A stretch of 64,000 bases of DNA from Umbelopsis isabellina (GCA_016758905.1 JAEPQZ010000004.1:248001-312000), one strand, 5' to 3'; shown: positions 22,188 to 36,118, counted from the stretch's first letter. The notes: generated from the letters alone by a model not told the origin. Numbers and translations are program-made.

Positions 22188-22809
22188 AATGCTGCATTAG
22201 AGGTATTTCAATCAGATCCAGACAAGTGTAGCGGCGACAGTCACTCTAGTGTACTGGAAGATGTATGAGAGCTTGTACCAATGTATGACTTGCATCGCTA
22301 AAAGCGTTTCATATCTGCAAGTAAATTGTCCAAATGTATAAGCTATGGTGGCTCAAGAGCATCTTTTTTGGTTAGATGCTGTTCTTTTTGCCTGCTGAGA
22401 TCTTCCAACCTCCAAAGCCAGTGAACTGGTAGGCATTGCTGGATATAGACTGTACAAATAATTCGTTGAAGGCTGTGTCGTTAGACTTCCGAATTATGGT
22501 ATGCACTGTTACGACGAAAGAATGTGATATTGGAGAAAAGAAAGATAGACAAGCAACAACAGCCGCCTGTACTCATTGCAAGCTCGTTTAATATTATTTA
22601 ACCAGTGATGCAAATAGTTGCTGTCAACAATCTTAATTTATTTGGCTGTGGTTGCTTGATTTATGATGGTATTACACATCATTATTCATTTCCGGCTTGC
22701 TGGAGGGATTCGGTGATTCTCGGGCAAGCTGGTGTGACTGCGAGGCCAATGCTCATGAAGAATGGGGGAAAAATTGCCACTCCCGGGCATTACTTTACTT
22801 GTCAAAACT
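22188..22809. other. Divergent 5' region; probably contains the missing first exon of the kinase
   Basis: 622 bp between the resolved part of the kinase and SDHAF4. Candidate minus-strand ATGs exist (for example a frame starting MPTSSLALEVG near 22430), but no join could be confirmed. Nothing else seen. Confidence 0.4.
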
Positions 22810-23124
22810 ATGCTTCGAGGAAAATTTCAAAACGTCAATAGAAACATTTACAAGATCTCAATAAGGCATGAGAGTAGTCTCAATAGGCCAGGGCCACTAC
22901 CTTTAGGAAACAAAAAGAAACAACAAGAGATGTTGGACCTAATTCGTAAGAAACAGGCAGAATTAGAGGCCAGTAGCAGTGAAATGCACCCGGATGCATA
23001 CAAGAAACCCGCACCAGAGTTTGAAGGCGATGTTAATCCAAAAACTGGAGAGGTCAATGGCCCTAAAAATGAGCCTTTAAGGCATGGAGACTGGAGCTTT
23101 GGCGGTCGAGTTACCGACTTTTAA
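22810..23124 (+). CDS. SDH8: Succinate dehydrogenase assembly factor 4 (Sdh8/SDHAF4)
   Basis: Intronless, 104 aa. The C-terminus carries the family signature: NPKTGEVNGPKNEP, then LRHGDWSFGGRVTDF at the very end. The N-terminus from the chosen Met (MLRGKFQNVNRNIY) is basic and amphipathic, as for a mitochondrial presequence; 16 upstream in-frame residues with another Met were left out for this reason. Family knowledge: a matrix chaperone that binds flavinylated Sdh1 and promotes assembly with Sdh2. Confidence 0.93.
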   Translation: MLRGKFQNVNRNIYKISIRHESSLNRPGPLPLGNKKKQQEMLDLIRKKQAELEASSSEMHPDAYKKPAPEFEGDVNPKTGEVNGPKNEPLRHGDWSFGGRVTDF

Positions 23125-23254
23125 ATACTAAAAATAAAGACCGCGCACATCTAATTTTCCCATTTTCATGTGAACGTTTGCTATCCAGGCTTGTGGATTT
23201 TTTTTGTTGTTGTTTGTTCCCTGTTCTCTTTGGCCACATACGTTTTGTCTCGAA

Positions 23255-25089
23255 ATGTCGACGGCTATTCGCAGAGCGCAACGCGTAGTCACAGATAGTG
23301 AAGATGACTTTAGCGAAGTACGTCAACGGAATCGACATGACCTTCAACTCACCCGTCGTAGCCAAACTCCACCGATCGCAGAGCTGGACGAAAGTGAAGG
23401 CAAAACCAAGCTAAAGAGAAAGTCAGCTGCACCCCCTTTGAACTCTTATATTCACACTTCACCTATACACACCGTCAGTAAACCCTCTGTGCTGTCCAAA
23501 GAAGCTCCTCCTGTGGAAGGTGGCTATCATGGTTTTATCAGACTAGGCAGTAAGTGATCCCAGCACATTGTGATTAAATTTGACAGTCGGATGCTAGTGC
23601 ATAGACATGGCCACAGCCTGTTGAATGGAGCTTTATTCGTCAACTAACATTGTTCTTGTTTTTTCCTAGTGCTTGTCCTCGGAGCTAGCAATATTCGCCT
23701 TATCATCGAAAATTACATGAAATACGGCTTGCTAATCAAGCTTCCGCACAGTTATATCCCTTATCAAGACTATGGTTTGTTTGTGCTGGCTTGGGTCAGT
23801 GTACCTGTCAGTATCACCTCGGCTTATCTGATAGAAGTGGCCATGGCAAAGATTGCTATCTATATCAAAGAACAAAAGCTCGATGTGAAACAAAAGATGA
23901 TGTACATAGAAACCCTGTCAGCGGTCTTTCATTCCATACATCTACTGTTCTTAATGATCTATCCATCGTACATAGTTTATACAAAGATATACCATCCCAT
24001 GGGTAAGTTTACTACGAATAGGATGAATGCTAGCTATTTTACTGAAACCTTCACCGCTGTGTATCTATGTAGTCGGATCTGCTGCTCTGGTCATTGCCCT
24101 AATTCTGTTCTTAAAACTTATCTCATATTCTCTTGTCAATCGCGAGCTCCGACAAATGTACTTGGAAGAGAACAGCGAAACACAAGAGGCTTCTAAATAC
24201 CCAAGAAACATCACTGTCTCTAATATTTTGTACTTTTGGTGGGCGCCAACCTTATGTTACCAGCCAGCTTACCCACGCTCACCCAAATTTCGCACCACTT
24301 TTTTCCTTAAGCGTGTTGGCGAACTTGTCGTATGCTTAGTGACAATGTACCTGCTGGCTGAACAATATGCTAAGCCGACATTGGAAAACTCATTGAAAGC
24401 TTTGGAAGAGAGTAACTATGTAGTTATCATTGAACGCGTACTCAAGCTTTCTACAACTGCTGTTGTGATTTGGTTGCTGATGTTTTATGCACTTTTCCAC
24501 TCATTCTTGAACGCGTTGAGTGAGGTGAGTATGACTATTATGACAACGAAGCCAAAACGTTATTCTTTAGTGTTATTAACAAACACCAATATAGGTGCTT
24601 CGATTTGGCGATCGTACATTCTACCTGGCTTGGTGGAATAGCAATAATTTGGGGACTTATTGGCGTTTGTGGAATCGTCCTGTATACCTGTTCTTCAAAA
24701 GACATGTTTACCTGTAAGTCATATGATCCCAACCTCATTTGATTGTGTTGCAGGCAAATTGACGCATTCATTTCCCCAGCCCTGGTGTTCAACGTGGGTT
24801 CCCACCTCTAGCTGGACAGTTTGTCGTATTTCTCATATCAGCTATTCTCCATGAGGTGCTGGTTGGTATCCCTACACATGCCCTGACAGGCTTTGCTTTT
24901 TGGGGTATGCTTGGTCAAATCCCTTTGATAGCTCTAACAAAACCCTTGGAGAAGTGGAGAGGCAAGGGAAGTGGTCTCGGTAACACCATCTTTTGGATCA
25001 CTTTCTGCGTGGTGGGTCAGCCTACAATAGCGCTCTTATACTATTATCAATGGGCAGCTGCACATAAGCAAGTGGGTGCACCAATCTAG
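23255..25089 (+). CDS. DGAT1: Diacylglycerol O-acyltransferase 1 (MBOAT family)
   Basis: Five exons (23255-23549, 23670-24002, 24073-24524, 24595-24713, 24780-25089), 502 aa. Hydrophilic N-terminus (1 to about 95), then multiple membrane segments beginning MLVLGASNIRLIIENYMKYG. The blocks APTLCYQPAYPRSP, NNLGTYWRLWNRPVY and the catalytic His424 in AILHEVLVGIP are DGAT1-like rather than Are1/Are2-like. The conserved FYxDWWN motif reads FYLAWWN (369-375), with Ala372 at the Asp position. It makes triacylglycerol in the ER from diacylglycerol and acyl-CoA. Followed in the same direction by a peroxisomal acyl-CoA oxidase 380 bp later. Confidence 0.9.
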
Positions 25090-25469
25090 ACATTTCATCT
25101 ATGAGTAAAATAATTAAAAAATAAAAAGCTCCAAGCGTAAAAAATTGCACCGGCTTTAATAAACGAATGCATGTTATGTCCTTGATCGTAACTATTGTAG
25201 AGTAAAAAGCAACCTATGCGATGGGGTGCCTTTCAATAGAAATTTAATGTGACCCAACGATTTTGGGATTATACAAGCTGAATAAAAGCTTATTCTTTTC
25301 GGCGAATTAGTTACTCCGAATAATCACGCTCGATATTGGGAAAGCTTTCGTAGACCTTGAAGCTTTCTGGGGTGGGAAGTTCACACTATCGAATGAGCTT
25401 ATAGTGTTAACTGTCCCCCAACGACTGTACTTTTATTCTCTTCTTCCTCTTTCAACTCAGGACATTACC
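25090..25469. other. Intergenic, promoter of acyl-CoA oxidase
   Basis: 380 bp. A/T-rich DGAT1 3' end followed by the oxidase upstream region. I looked for fatty-acid response motifs (CCTCGG-type) and saw none. Confidence 0.45.
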
Positions 25470-28106
25470 ATGGTGAAGGATGCTCAACTAGATCAAATGG
25501 CGGCTGATATGTCGCTGGCTCGACAAAACCCTGCTTTTGACATAAACCTTATGGAGAACTTCCTTATTGGAGGTGAAGAAGCCCTTTCTGAGCGCGAGGA
25601 AGGTCGTGCCATCCTTGAGAAGGAGCCCTTATTCGAAAAGAGCCAGCTCGTATTTATGAGCAGAGAAGAAGTGAGTTAATCGTGGTTATTTGCGGATTGA
25701 GTTGCCTTTCATTTGCCTAATAGGCTGTCAACTAGCGTCTGCGTCATGGTATCAAGGTGGCTACAAGACTCATCGAATTATGGGAAGAACACGGATGGTC
25801 TCCAGATCAATTCGCTGCTGTTATCAGAAGTATTGACATGATGACTCCGGTAAGTGAGGTATTCTGTTGTGTGCAATTAATAGCATCAGTAAGTCTAATA
25901 AGAAGTATATGATCTACAGGTGACCTTACATTATGGAGGTAAGGAAATGTGATGAGCATACATTTCACATAAGTACCAATTGTTAATATTGAGCTTCTAT
26001 CAGCGTTCATTCCCGTCATCTTGTCACAAGGATCTGACGAACAAGTTCAAAAATGGATCGGTGCTGCTTTGAAGCATTCAATCATTGGATGTTATGCACA
26101 GACAGAACTGGGTCACGGCTCCAATGTGGCTGGTTTGATGACAACTGCTACGTTTGACAGACATTCTGATGAATTCGTGCTTCACAGTCCCTCTTTAGCC
26201 GTACGTATCAGAACAATGGACAATACAGGGTTTTGGTGGAGAAGGAATGCTCATTCTCTTTGAATTTTGCAGGCTGCTAAGTGGTGGATTGGTGGTTTGG
26301 GAGTTTTGGCAACCCATGCTGTCGTTCAAGCCCAGCTTATTATTGATGGCAAGAACTATGGTCCTCATATTTTTGTTTCGCCTATTCGAGACCCAGGTAA
26401 GATGGCTTATCATTACTAATTTGGAATATTTGGGTGCTGACAGAGCATGCGTTTTAAGAAACTCATAAGCCTGAGCCGAACATCTTGGTTGGTGATATTG
26501 GACCTAAAGCCTATGGTGGTTTCGCTAGCATGGACAACGGCTGTAAGTTCAATACTAGTGAGATTTGCCTTCGCACATCACAGCTAACCCCATCGATATA
26601 GATCTGTTATTTAAAGAGCACAGAATTCCAAGAGAAAATATGCTAATGAAATTTGCAAAAGTGGATAAGGATGGTGTATACCGTCCTCCTGTTCATTCAA
26701 AGCTTTCTTACGGATCTATGGTCAAGCTGAGAGCCATGATGGTACCTGAGGCTGGATGGAAGTTGGGCCAAGCGCTCACTGTATCTGTGCGCTACTGTAC
26801 TGTGCGAAGACAGTTCCAACCGGCTAATTTGAACAAGGCAGATGAGCCTACTGCCGGACCAGAGTCGCAAGTCATCAGTTATTCTGGAGTTCAACATCGA
26901 CTTTTCCCTCTCATTTCCGTTGCCTACGGTCTTATCATCGCTGGATTCACTGTCACCAGATTGTTTGATGAAATGACGGAGCAGCTTGCTGTAGAGGATG
27001 CTACTTTACTTCCCCAAGTCCATGTGTTGACATGTGGTCTGAAGAGCTGGGGCACTCGCAGAGCTTGCGATGGTATCGAAGAATGTCGCAAGGCTATGGG
27101 TGGTCATGGCTATTCAGCTTTCAGTGGATTATCTGATCTATTCGCCTCTTATATACCCTCAAGTAAGCTTTATGTCATTATCTACAAATTTTCAGAATTC
27201 GTGCTCATTAGGTTTATGCCCACTTAGATACATATGAAGGAGACAACTGGATTTTGACACAGCAGGTTGCAAGATTCCTTGTCAAGGAACTTGGCAAACT
27301 AGCTAATGGAAAGGAAGTTTCGGCTACCACTTCATATCTTGCTCGTCTGGCCACTGGCGATGTCAGCAGCTCTTTCCGAGTTTCTTCCTCTCAGCAGCTT
27401 CTTGACTTGAATGTTCAAGTGGATCTTTTTGCTACTAGAGCTGCTCGTGTTGCATATGAGCTTGGACAAGCCCTGCAGTCCGGAAGACCTTGGTCTGACC
27501 TCAATGTAGAATGCTGGAACGCAAGCATTGCTCACACTGAATATACCGTCATGCGATCATTCGCCGACAAGGTTGAAGAAATTCAGAAAGACCAATATGC
27601 TCCACTTCACAGCAGCATCAAGGTTTTGTGTGATTTGGTAAGTTACATGACGGAACCTGAAAGCAAAGAGAGCATTCATTCTGACATACACTTTATAGTT
27701 TGCCGTATCCAACATCGTTGGCGCATCCCAAGCATCCTTCTTGTCTACTCAAACCATCCATGCTGCAGACTTACCTGTAATCAACGAACTTTATCGTTCT
27801 TTGCTTAAGAAGGTCGCCAAAGAGGCTGTTCCATTGACCGATGCTTTCGGCTTTAGTGATCGTGTGTTGGGCAGTGCTCTTGGCAGAAAAGATGGCAGAG
27901 CATATGAAGCCCTTTGGGAAGCTGTCCAAAGAAACCCCGTCAACCACGACAAATGGAAGAAGGAAACTTATGAGGTAAATTTGACTTGTTCATTGTCTAC
28001 GTTTTGCCATCCATTTTTGCTGACTAGTTAAAAATTTCCACAGACTACCATTAAGCAGCTTTTGCATAGAGGTGATGCCGATGCCGTAGAAAAGGCTAAG
28101 CTGTAA
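25470..28106 (+). CDS. POX1: Peroxisomal acyl-CoA oxidase
   Basis: Ten exons (25470-25670, 25736-25849, 25920-25938, 26004-26200, 26273-26396, 26459-26542, 26602-27162, 27228-27637, 27699-27974, 28044-28106), 682 aa. Typical blocks: GCYAQTELGHGSNVAGLMTT, AAKWWIGGLG, YGGFASMDNGY, VRYCTVRRQF, ECRKAMGGHGYS and TYEGDNW. The protein ends in -AKL, a peroxisomal targeting signal type 1. It is a flavoenzyme catalysing the first step of peroxisomal beta-oxidation and making hydrogen peroxide. Exon 3 is only 19 nt. The start is the ATG opening MVKDAQLDQ; an in-frame ATG 66 nt upstream lies in the leader. Confidence 0.95.
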
Positions 28107-28478
28107 TCATAGCAAATCTCATGAGATATTGATATTATCTAGCTGATTAGATGATTCTAAATTAAAAATGAACCTCTCATATAAGCTCTAAAGGTTGCAT
28201 CAGTCGCATCTGTGGTTAGCTGAACTATTACCAATGAACATTGCTTAATCTACTTGTGATACCGTATGTCAATTACTTTATTTAAGCAGATCTATGAATG
28301 GCATACATAATGTACACATCAAAAAAAGCAATGGGTACTGAAGGGTTGATTTGCCTTGGTACTTTCAAATATACAGACTCGAAAAAACAATGAAAATAAA
28401 TACAAATATGTATACAGAACCATATCAGTCTATAATGCAATTATATATAGGTTCCAAACTCTGAGGTTGTATGTTAGT
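28107..28478. other. Intergenic between convergent genes
   Basis: 372 bp of AT-rich 3' sequence from two convergent genes; no feature seen. Confidence 0.5.
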
Positions 28479-29822
28479 CTAATCACTGGTAGCCATGGCT
28501 TTCATTGTCATTTCATAGGCAAAGAAGGTAGCGGCATTGGCGGGGAAAGCTCTTGCCAAAGTGGGGCCTAAACCATTGAAGAAGGCGCGAGGACCAGAAG
28601 TCTTCATGATAGATCTGACCACCTCAGAAACGGATTTGTAACTGAGATCATTCTGGAATCGACTCTTGATGACGTCTTGAGGATAGGCTGGCACCCAAGC
28701 ACCAAAACCAGCTAAACCACCAGCCATCAACAGATCAATGGATGTCAACTCGTGCTCAGGACCCTTCAAATGCTGGAAGATCTTTTTGAGACCTTCATAT
28801 GTGACTATTGGCGCGTCTGGTTAGATGACAGGGTCGGGCAAGGCTTCCAAAATCATTGAGAGGGGACTTACTAAAATAGGAGGCGAAACTGGGAACATCA
28901 CGCAACAAAGTGATGGTCATACCACGGTACAAACCCATAAAGCCATTTGCTCGGGCAGTTCGCACACCACAATCAATCACACCCTTGTACTGCAAATAAT
29001 GCCATGTCAGTTGAGTGGGTCATGTGCAATCGTGTTTAGTAGATACTTACAGCTGGTTCTAATTGTCCATTGGCACCAATGACACCAGCAGAGCTTTGGG
29101 TCTGCAACTTGACTTTCAACAATTCAACGGGGCAATTGAAAAAGGCCATGACAAAACCAGCTCCAAGACCAGCAACACCGATTTGGCCTAAAGCGAACAT
29201 TCGTCAGTATCATTTCCGGTGTAAACATCCAGAAAGCTAAGCATAGTCGTATTCTTACCGAGCGAAAGCTCTTTCTTCTCATCCCCACCCTGGAGAAGTC
29301 TACGGAATTTACCGTTTGCGGTGAACAAGACAGCATTGCTGTTGAACGCAGAAAGCAAAGTAATAAATATCTTGCCAGTTAAGTGATTTCTGCCAATTCA
29401 TTGAAACATCTCCTTACCAAATACCAATTCCTGCTAGTGGTGAGGTGACACCTCTATAGAGACCTTTGGGCTGATGACTGATGTTAGGTTTTCGTCCTTT
29501 ATCAATGACTCATGAGAAACCATTCGATCGACTTACGCCTTCGTCCTTCACTAAAGATCGGAAGCAATCGACAGCATTATTGTAGACAGGGGGAGTGGGC
29601 TGCGTTTGCATTCGCACCTTGATAGTGTCGAAAGGGTGACCTTTTGAAAAAGTGGGGCCGACATTTAGTTTGGAGACGTTTTGTATCGATACTGAAGAAG
29701 TCAAGTCAGCAAGTCTTACCAACAACGACTTGAGCCCATCCACCAATGGTGCCGGCAATAATGTCTTGGGCAAACTTTGGAACTGCAAATCCAGCAGCTG
29801 GCACTTGAGTTTGAGTTGTCAT
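28479..29822 (-). CDS. Mitochondrial carrier family (SLC25) protein, YMC1/CRC1/ORT1-like
   Basis: Seven exons (29822-29720, 29640-29537, 29470-29418, 29338-29259, 29187-29051, 28989-28872, 28804-28479), 306 aa, the normal length. Three Px[DE]xx[KR] signatures: HPFDTIKVRMQ, CPVELLKVKLQ and YPQDVIKSRFQ, with the second-half motifs KGLYRGV, MGLYRGM and RAFFNGLGP. It acts in the mitochondrial inner membrane. By eye it sits in the branch with yeast Ymc1, Crc1 (carnitine) and Ort1 (ornithine). A carnitine/acylcarnitine role would suit the neighbouring acyl-CoA oxidase, but the substrate is not decided by what I can see. Confidence 0.88.
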
Positions 29823-30247
29823 GTTGATTTGCAGTGACAAAGGTGTCAATTGGTCAGAAAGGTACCTGAAAAAACATTTTATTCAACATTACTAGTGCCC
29901 CACTAGAGTCACACATTGAAAGTCCGTTCCTGCCACTTTGTTTCAAATTATGTCTCATGCCCTCAAAAGATCATAGGTGTTTCTAGTAATTTTGGTTCCT
30001 AATCATATTTTTATAAAGTGAGCAAGTTGAAAAGTGCATCTTATTGCTTCTAGCGTGATGATTGATATACGAGAGTTATGTGCGCTCCCTGTTGTAATTA
30101 TCTATCTGTCAAAAATCCTGCGTGAAAGATTGATGGATTCATTGTTAACTTTGTTTGATCAAATTAGAGTGCATAAATCAAATGGTCTTAGATTTGAACG
30201 TACTTTCTAATTAATTATATGTACAAATTGGGCAGTAAGAAACAAGG
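29823..30247. other. Intergenic
   Basis: 425 bp: promoter of the carrier and 3' end of the phosphatase. No feature recognised. Confidence 0.45.
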
Positions 30248-31342
<1,095 letters not shown>

Positions 31343-31575
31343 GCAGAAGGGTGTTAAAAGTTGGCTGGCAGAATGAGCACGGCACGGCTTCGGCGTTGTT
31401 GCGTAAGCCTGTGCCAAAGTTTCAGACTGCGCTTTTGAGACAAATTTCCACCGGCTCACTCACTTAAATTTGAGCTTGAATTTGTAACCCACCTTGCACA
31501 GAACTTCCTATTCGTCTTTTCCTTTTTATTGCACATTTTTCAGTCAGCCAGTCAATCTAGCTGTATCTGCCCAGC

Positions 31576-32724
31576 ATGTCAAGATATCAAAAGGTAGGAA
31601 ATCTATTATATCAAAAAGGTTACAATTCTTGGTGACTCACAAGGTCAATTATATTCATTTGTAGGTGCCAAGCTCCGAGGATCCATTGGAATCCCATGTG
31701 CAGCTCTCACCACTCACTTCGCATCACCCAAGCTCATCGTCAGCACACCCATTAGACAATAATACAACAACTTCTGTAATTCAACAGCAAAATGCTTCCC
31801 TTCTGGATAGCTTTGAGGAAATCACCGAAGAAGAAATGGAGAGTGAAAGCCATAGACTACTCACAATCAATGATAACAACACCCAGACATCTCTCCCACG
31901 ACACTCTTCTTCTAATAGAAGATCACATCAACATAATCAACATCCCGCGACTCTACCAGTGACAAATGATGGTGTCTTTGCCAATATGTCTGCCAAGCCT
32001 GAGTCAGAAAGCGCAAAAGAGGATGAAACGCCGCCGGTAAGTTGCAGCAAAATTCTCGCCTATCGTGATTTTGACCACACGTTAAACATCTTTGCTAACT
32101 ATCATTATTAGACATACGAAGAAGCTGCAATTGATTCAACACCACCGTACTGGCAAACTACTGTCATTGCTCCGGCCGGAATGGGCGACATGGTATTGGT
32201 CGAGGGCATGCCAGTTGGAAACATATTTGCTTTTGCTTGGAATATGATCAGTAAGTTTTAAACATGTTGAAACAAACACATCAGACTAAACAGTTAATTG
32301 AAATTCGTCTCTACAGTCTCCATGAGCTTCCAGTTTGTCGGCTTTATGTTGTGCTACCTACTTCACACTTCACATGCCGCCAAGGTCAGTTAAATTTTGT
32401 TTTTATTACTGTGATCTGAAGCATCAATGTTTGCTAATATTGACCTTTTTGTAACAGAATGGTGCAAGAGCTGGACTGGGCTTGTATTTGGTTCAATACG
32501 GCTTCTATATAAGTAGTCATGGCAATTTCGGCGAAGACTTCAATCATAACGACGACGATGATACTCCCGCAGATGCTGACGAAGAGCGAAATACCAATAT
32601 TGTCGCATATATATTAATGATGATTGGTTGGTTTATAGTCATTCGAGCTATTGCAGATTATGGTAGAGCTAAGAAGATGGAAAAAATCATCTCTGCCGAG
32701 CCTACTGTTGACGCTGTTGTCTAG
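31576..32724 (+). CDS. BSD2: Bsd2/Ndfip-type Nedd4-family (Rsp5) adaptor membrane protein
   Basis: Five exons (31576-31593, 31665-32036, 32112-32250, 32317-32384, 32458-32724), 287 aa. The N-terminal half is Ser/Asn/His-rich and carries two PY motifs, PPTYEE (across the exon 2/3 junction) and PPYW. Three hydrophobic segments follow in the family pattern: VGNIFAFAWNMI, ISMSFQFVGFMLCYLLHTSH with AAKNGARAGLGL, and NIVAYILMMIGWFIVIRAI. Family knowledge: Bsd2 and Ndfip1/2 recruit HECT ligases to cargo in Golgi and endosomes for vacuolar sorting, including metal transporters. Identification is good. Confidence 0.9.
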
Positions 32725-33320
32725 CTTCGCCTTTCTCCCCTTGCCTCCCCTATCTGTAATACTTTTCCCAATTCCGTTTGTTACCCATATATGACTCATT
32801 CGTACCCAAAGGTCAATGTTTTTATTAGTATATCTCTTTGTAATTTTATTTGATTTTTCCCTTCTGCCCTTCACTTTCATTTCAATTTTCATTGCCCATT
32901 GTTTTGATGAAGTAAAGCTTTTACAAACACTATCAGTCGCCAATCCTCATAACAGGTGTTAGTCTTCACTAATGACGTGCCTTGACCCGCGAATTTACTT
33001 TTGTATCGGTTGATGCAGTTTTTTTGTATATGTTGTTGTAGAATCATAAGAATAGAGTATCACGTTTCACCAAACTACTTATAGCCTATAGCTACTGCAT
33101 GCGACAACTCCACAATTTATATTGAAAAGAAGCGGAATGATGTTTCACTATAGTTTAAAAAACTCCTGATGCTACTGACAAGAATGCGGTATACAGGTCA
33201 AACAACTGCTTGTATCAGAGAGATGGTCGTTGATAAGAAGGTAATGCTTTATTTATGCGGACATGCTTTCAAATAGATATTCGACCACCTATTGCGATTT
33301 GTAGATCATGACTGGTCGTT
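32725..33320. other. Intergenic between convergent genes
   Basis: 596 bp between BSD2 and nitrate reductase 3' ends. AT-rich; short open frames look random. Confidence 0.55.
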
Positions 33321-36118
33321 TTAAAATACAAAAATATTGTTCTCCATGTACTCTGAATTAAATCGTTCTTGCAGAATTGGCATAAATGTGTCGTGTACCA
33401 TGGTATCTGAGCCGCAAAGAAGGACAATACTGTTCTCGGCCATGGTATCTGCGAAAGGGAACAAATGGTTGTTGATTTCTTCTCGATTGATACGGCCCTT
33501 GCCATGCTTCCAAGAAGGTGTAGGTTGGGAGAGTACAAGCCTACAAAACCAAGTTAGTCATATATGTCATATCGAGATAGCTACCTACTCTCTTACCTTA
33601 ATGAAAACCTAGATGGTCCTAGCTGATGTTGCATTTCCTCTAATTGTTGTCTTAAAATGATGTCTTCTTCGCATCGATTGCCGTAGATGAGAGAGATACG
33701 AGGGAATTGATTGGCCCCTTCGTCAATAATGGCTTTCATAACTTGCCAAATGGGTGTGATCCCAGTACCAGCACAGATGCAAGCCACATCAGCAGTGAGT
33801 CTAGGATATTTCAGTCTTGTATGTTCATACAATCCTGTTCCAAGATATTGAAAGTTTCCTATTGGTCCTTTAGTCTCCATGATATCTCCTATTTGCAGAG
33901 AGTCCATGTATTGTGAGAACAGACCACCTTGAGTGTATTGCTGGTTCGGTTTGTAAACTTTGACGATAAATTCTATAACTCCTGGGCTGCAAGAACTGGG
34001 AGTATAAGGACGCACGATGAATTTTCCATCGCTTTTGCCACGCAGGTAAACGTGTTTGCCAACTGGTAGTCCGGGGTATAATTTGGAATCTGGCAGATGA
34101 AAGACGTATCGCCAGGTATCTGGAGAAATGTTTTCTTTCTGATGAAGTACAATGATTTTCCATACTTTGGGATTCAGAAATTTAAATGGAGTCGTTGTCG
34201 TTTTTTCTACTTTAACAACTGAGGCTTGTGGTTCCAGCTGTTCTACTATAACTTCCTTGATCTTTGGAGATTCAGGTTGTAAATTCCCTATAGCATATTT
34301 CAGAAGCATTTCTTTTGCACTTGTCGAATGGATTGCTTCGAAATCTTCGGTACAGTCTTCACCTGCCACCAGCCCTATGGAATCTATACCACCAGGATGT
34401 AAATTCATGAATGGAGTGCAGTTATATACAATATTTTTAACAACAATCCAGCAATCATCCTGCTTGTTATGGGATTCCACCTGTTTAATGGTGTACATTG
34501 GAAGGTTGTCTGCCTTGGATGCATTGGCTACTTCTTCGACTTTGGGTTCTGCTGCTTGCAAGCTGTCCATCCAGCCACCATTTTCGGAGCCTGCGATGGT
34601 AGGGTGACTGAATCGCAGAAAACCACCATCAGCGTCATCTACGACATCCACTTTAATCTTAAACCAGCAATTATTAAACATGCCCATCAGATTCCATGAA
34701 AAGTTGCCTGGTTGAGTATTCATCGTCTCATCCCAGGCACGAACGCAGATTTCTTTGCATCGTAGTAATCGTGTGGGCTTGATGCTATGGCTCCAAAGAG
34801 TCCAGCACCACCGACGTACTCTGGGATAGCCCGAGTCATAGTTCTCTAATGCTTCCAAAGGCTCATCCAGCTCAGGTTGTGTCAGACTGGTTAATTCCCA
34901 TGTCTTACCACTATCGAATGAAAGCTCCACTCGAATGATATTGTTATTCTTTCCACTGTAGGCATAGCCACGCAAAGTAAAGCTTGGCATGGTCAGTGCA
35001 CGGCTTAGCGGCAATGTGTCAGCGTGGTAGGGGTATAAAATAGCGCTGTTGATATTCAGATCATAAATGGCAAAATCCGGTTTATACCACCACCTTTCTG
35101 CATCTGCCATATCTTTATCCACATGGCTTGGGAATACCTTATTGTCGTAAAAATGGTATTCATTTTGGGAATCTTGTTCAGAGACCGAAATTTCTGTTAG
35201 CCATTTGACGCTTCTTCCTCCAACACAACCAGGTACAACTACTCGGAGCGGAAATCCATGATCTGGAGGTAGCCATTTTCCATTCATCTTATAAGCAAGT
35301 ATAACATCGTAAAAATCATTCATGGCTCTTTCCGAGGAAATGCTGGTGCCATAGGGCCCCTACAAATGAATTAATAAAATCACAAAATAACCATCATATG
35401 ACAATGGCTTGGTGGGTACCTTGGATGTCTTGTCGCAGCCTTCGAGACAAACATATTTAGCTTTCCGGGTCAGACCGCCACCAAAAGTTTTCAGGACCTC
35501 TCTAAGCGGAACGCCAGTCCATCGTGCCGTGCTGACGCCAGCTGCGCCCCTTTACAAAGTATCTCAGTACAAGGTTGCAAAACAATTTTCAGCCGACCAT
35601 CATTCTCATTAGCCTACCAATTGAAACCGACAGTCTGCTTGTATTTGTTGACTTCTTTACGACGATTTCCCGCGCACACCATGGTGACTGGCAGAGTCAT
35701 GGCGGGCATGGACAGCAAATCTTTCATTGTGATTGTACATGGAGTATTGACTTCTCCAGATATCTGAACGGTGTGTGTAGAAAAATCGCAATCAGCGACA
35801 GCTCCATGGTTTCTTACAAAATGTAACTCGTTAGGAGTTATAAATCCACTTGTATCCAAAAGTCTAGGCGTTGGTTCTTATTTGTACGTTAATAAGGTTA
35901 ATAGAAATTCTGCAACCACTTGGCTTATGAGAAATCTACGGCATAAATTTACCAGCGTTAAAAGGATGTTTGCCCGTTAGACGTATTAAATGTGAGCTTC
36001 GGGCCACCTTCTCATCTGGCGTGTCAATGTCTCGCGGGTCGATCAGAGATTTATCTGTTGTGTAAGTGGATATATGAGGCGGATACGTTTGTGCAATAAG
36101 TGGTGAGTTGGTTGGCAT
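33321..36118 (-). CDS. niaD: Assimilatory NAD(P)H-nitrate reductase
   Basis: Five exons (36118-35953, 35876-35618, 35549-35420, 35359-33597, 33540-33321), 845 aa, full length. Order: molybdopterin domain with the Mo-ligand Cys123 in MVCAGNRRKE and the GAAGVSTARWTGVPL block; dimerisation domain (TMPSFTLRGYAYSG, IRVELSFDSGKTW); cytochrome b5 with haem ligands His506 (NLHPGG) and His529; FAD domain (RPYTPSS); and NAD(P)H domain (CAGTGITPIWQVM, LLCGSDTMV). It reduces nitrate to nitrite in the cytosol. Divergent from the nitrate transporter across a 429 bp spacer. All ligands look intact. An in-frame ATG at 36157 could add 13 residues. Confidence 0.97.
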
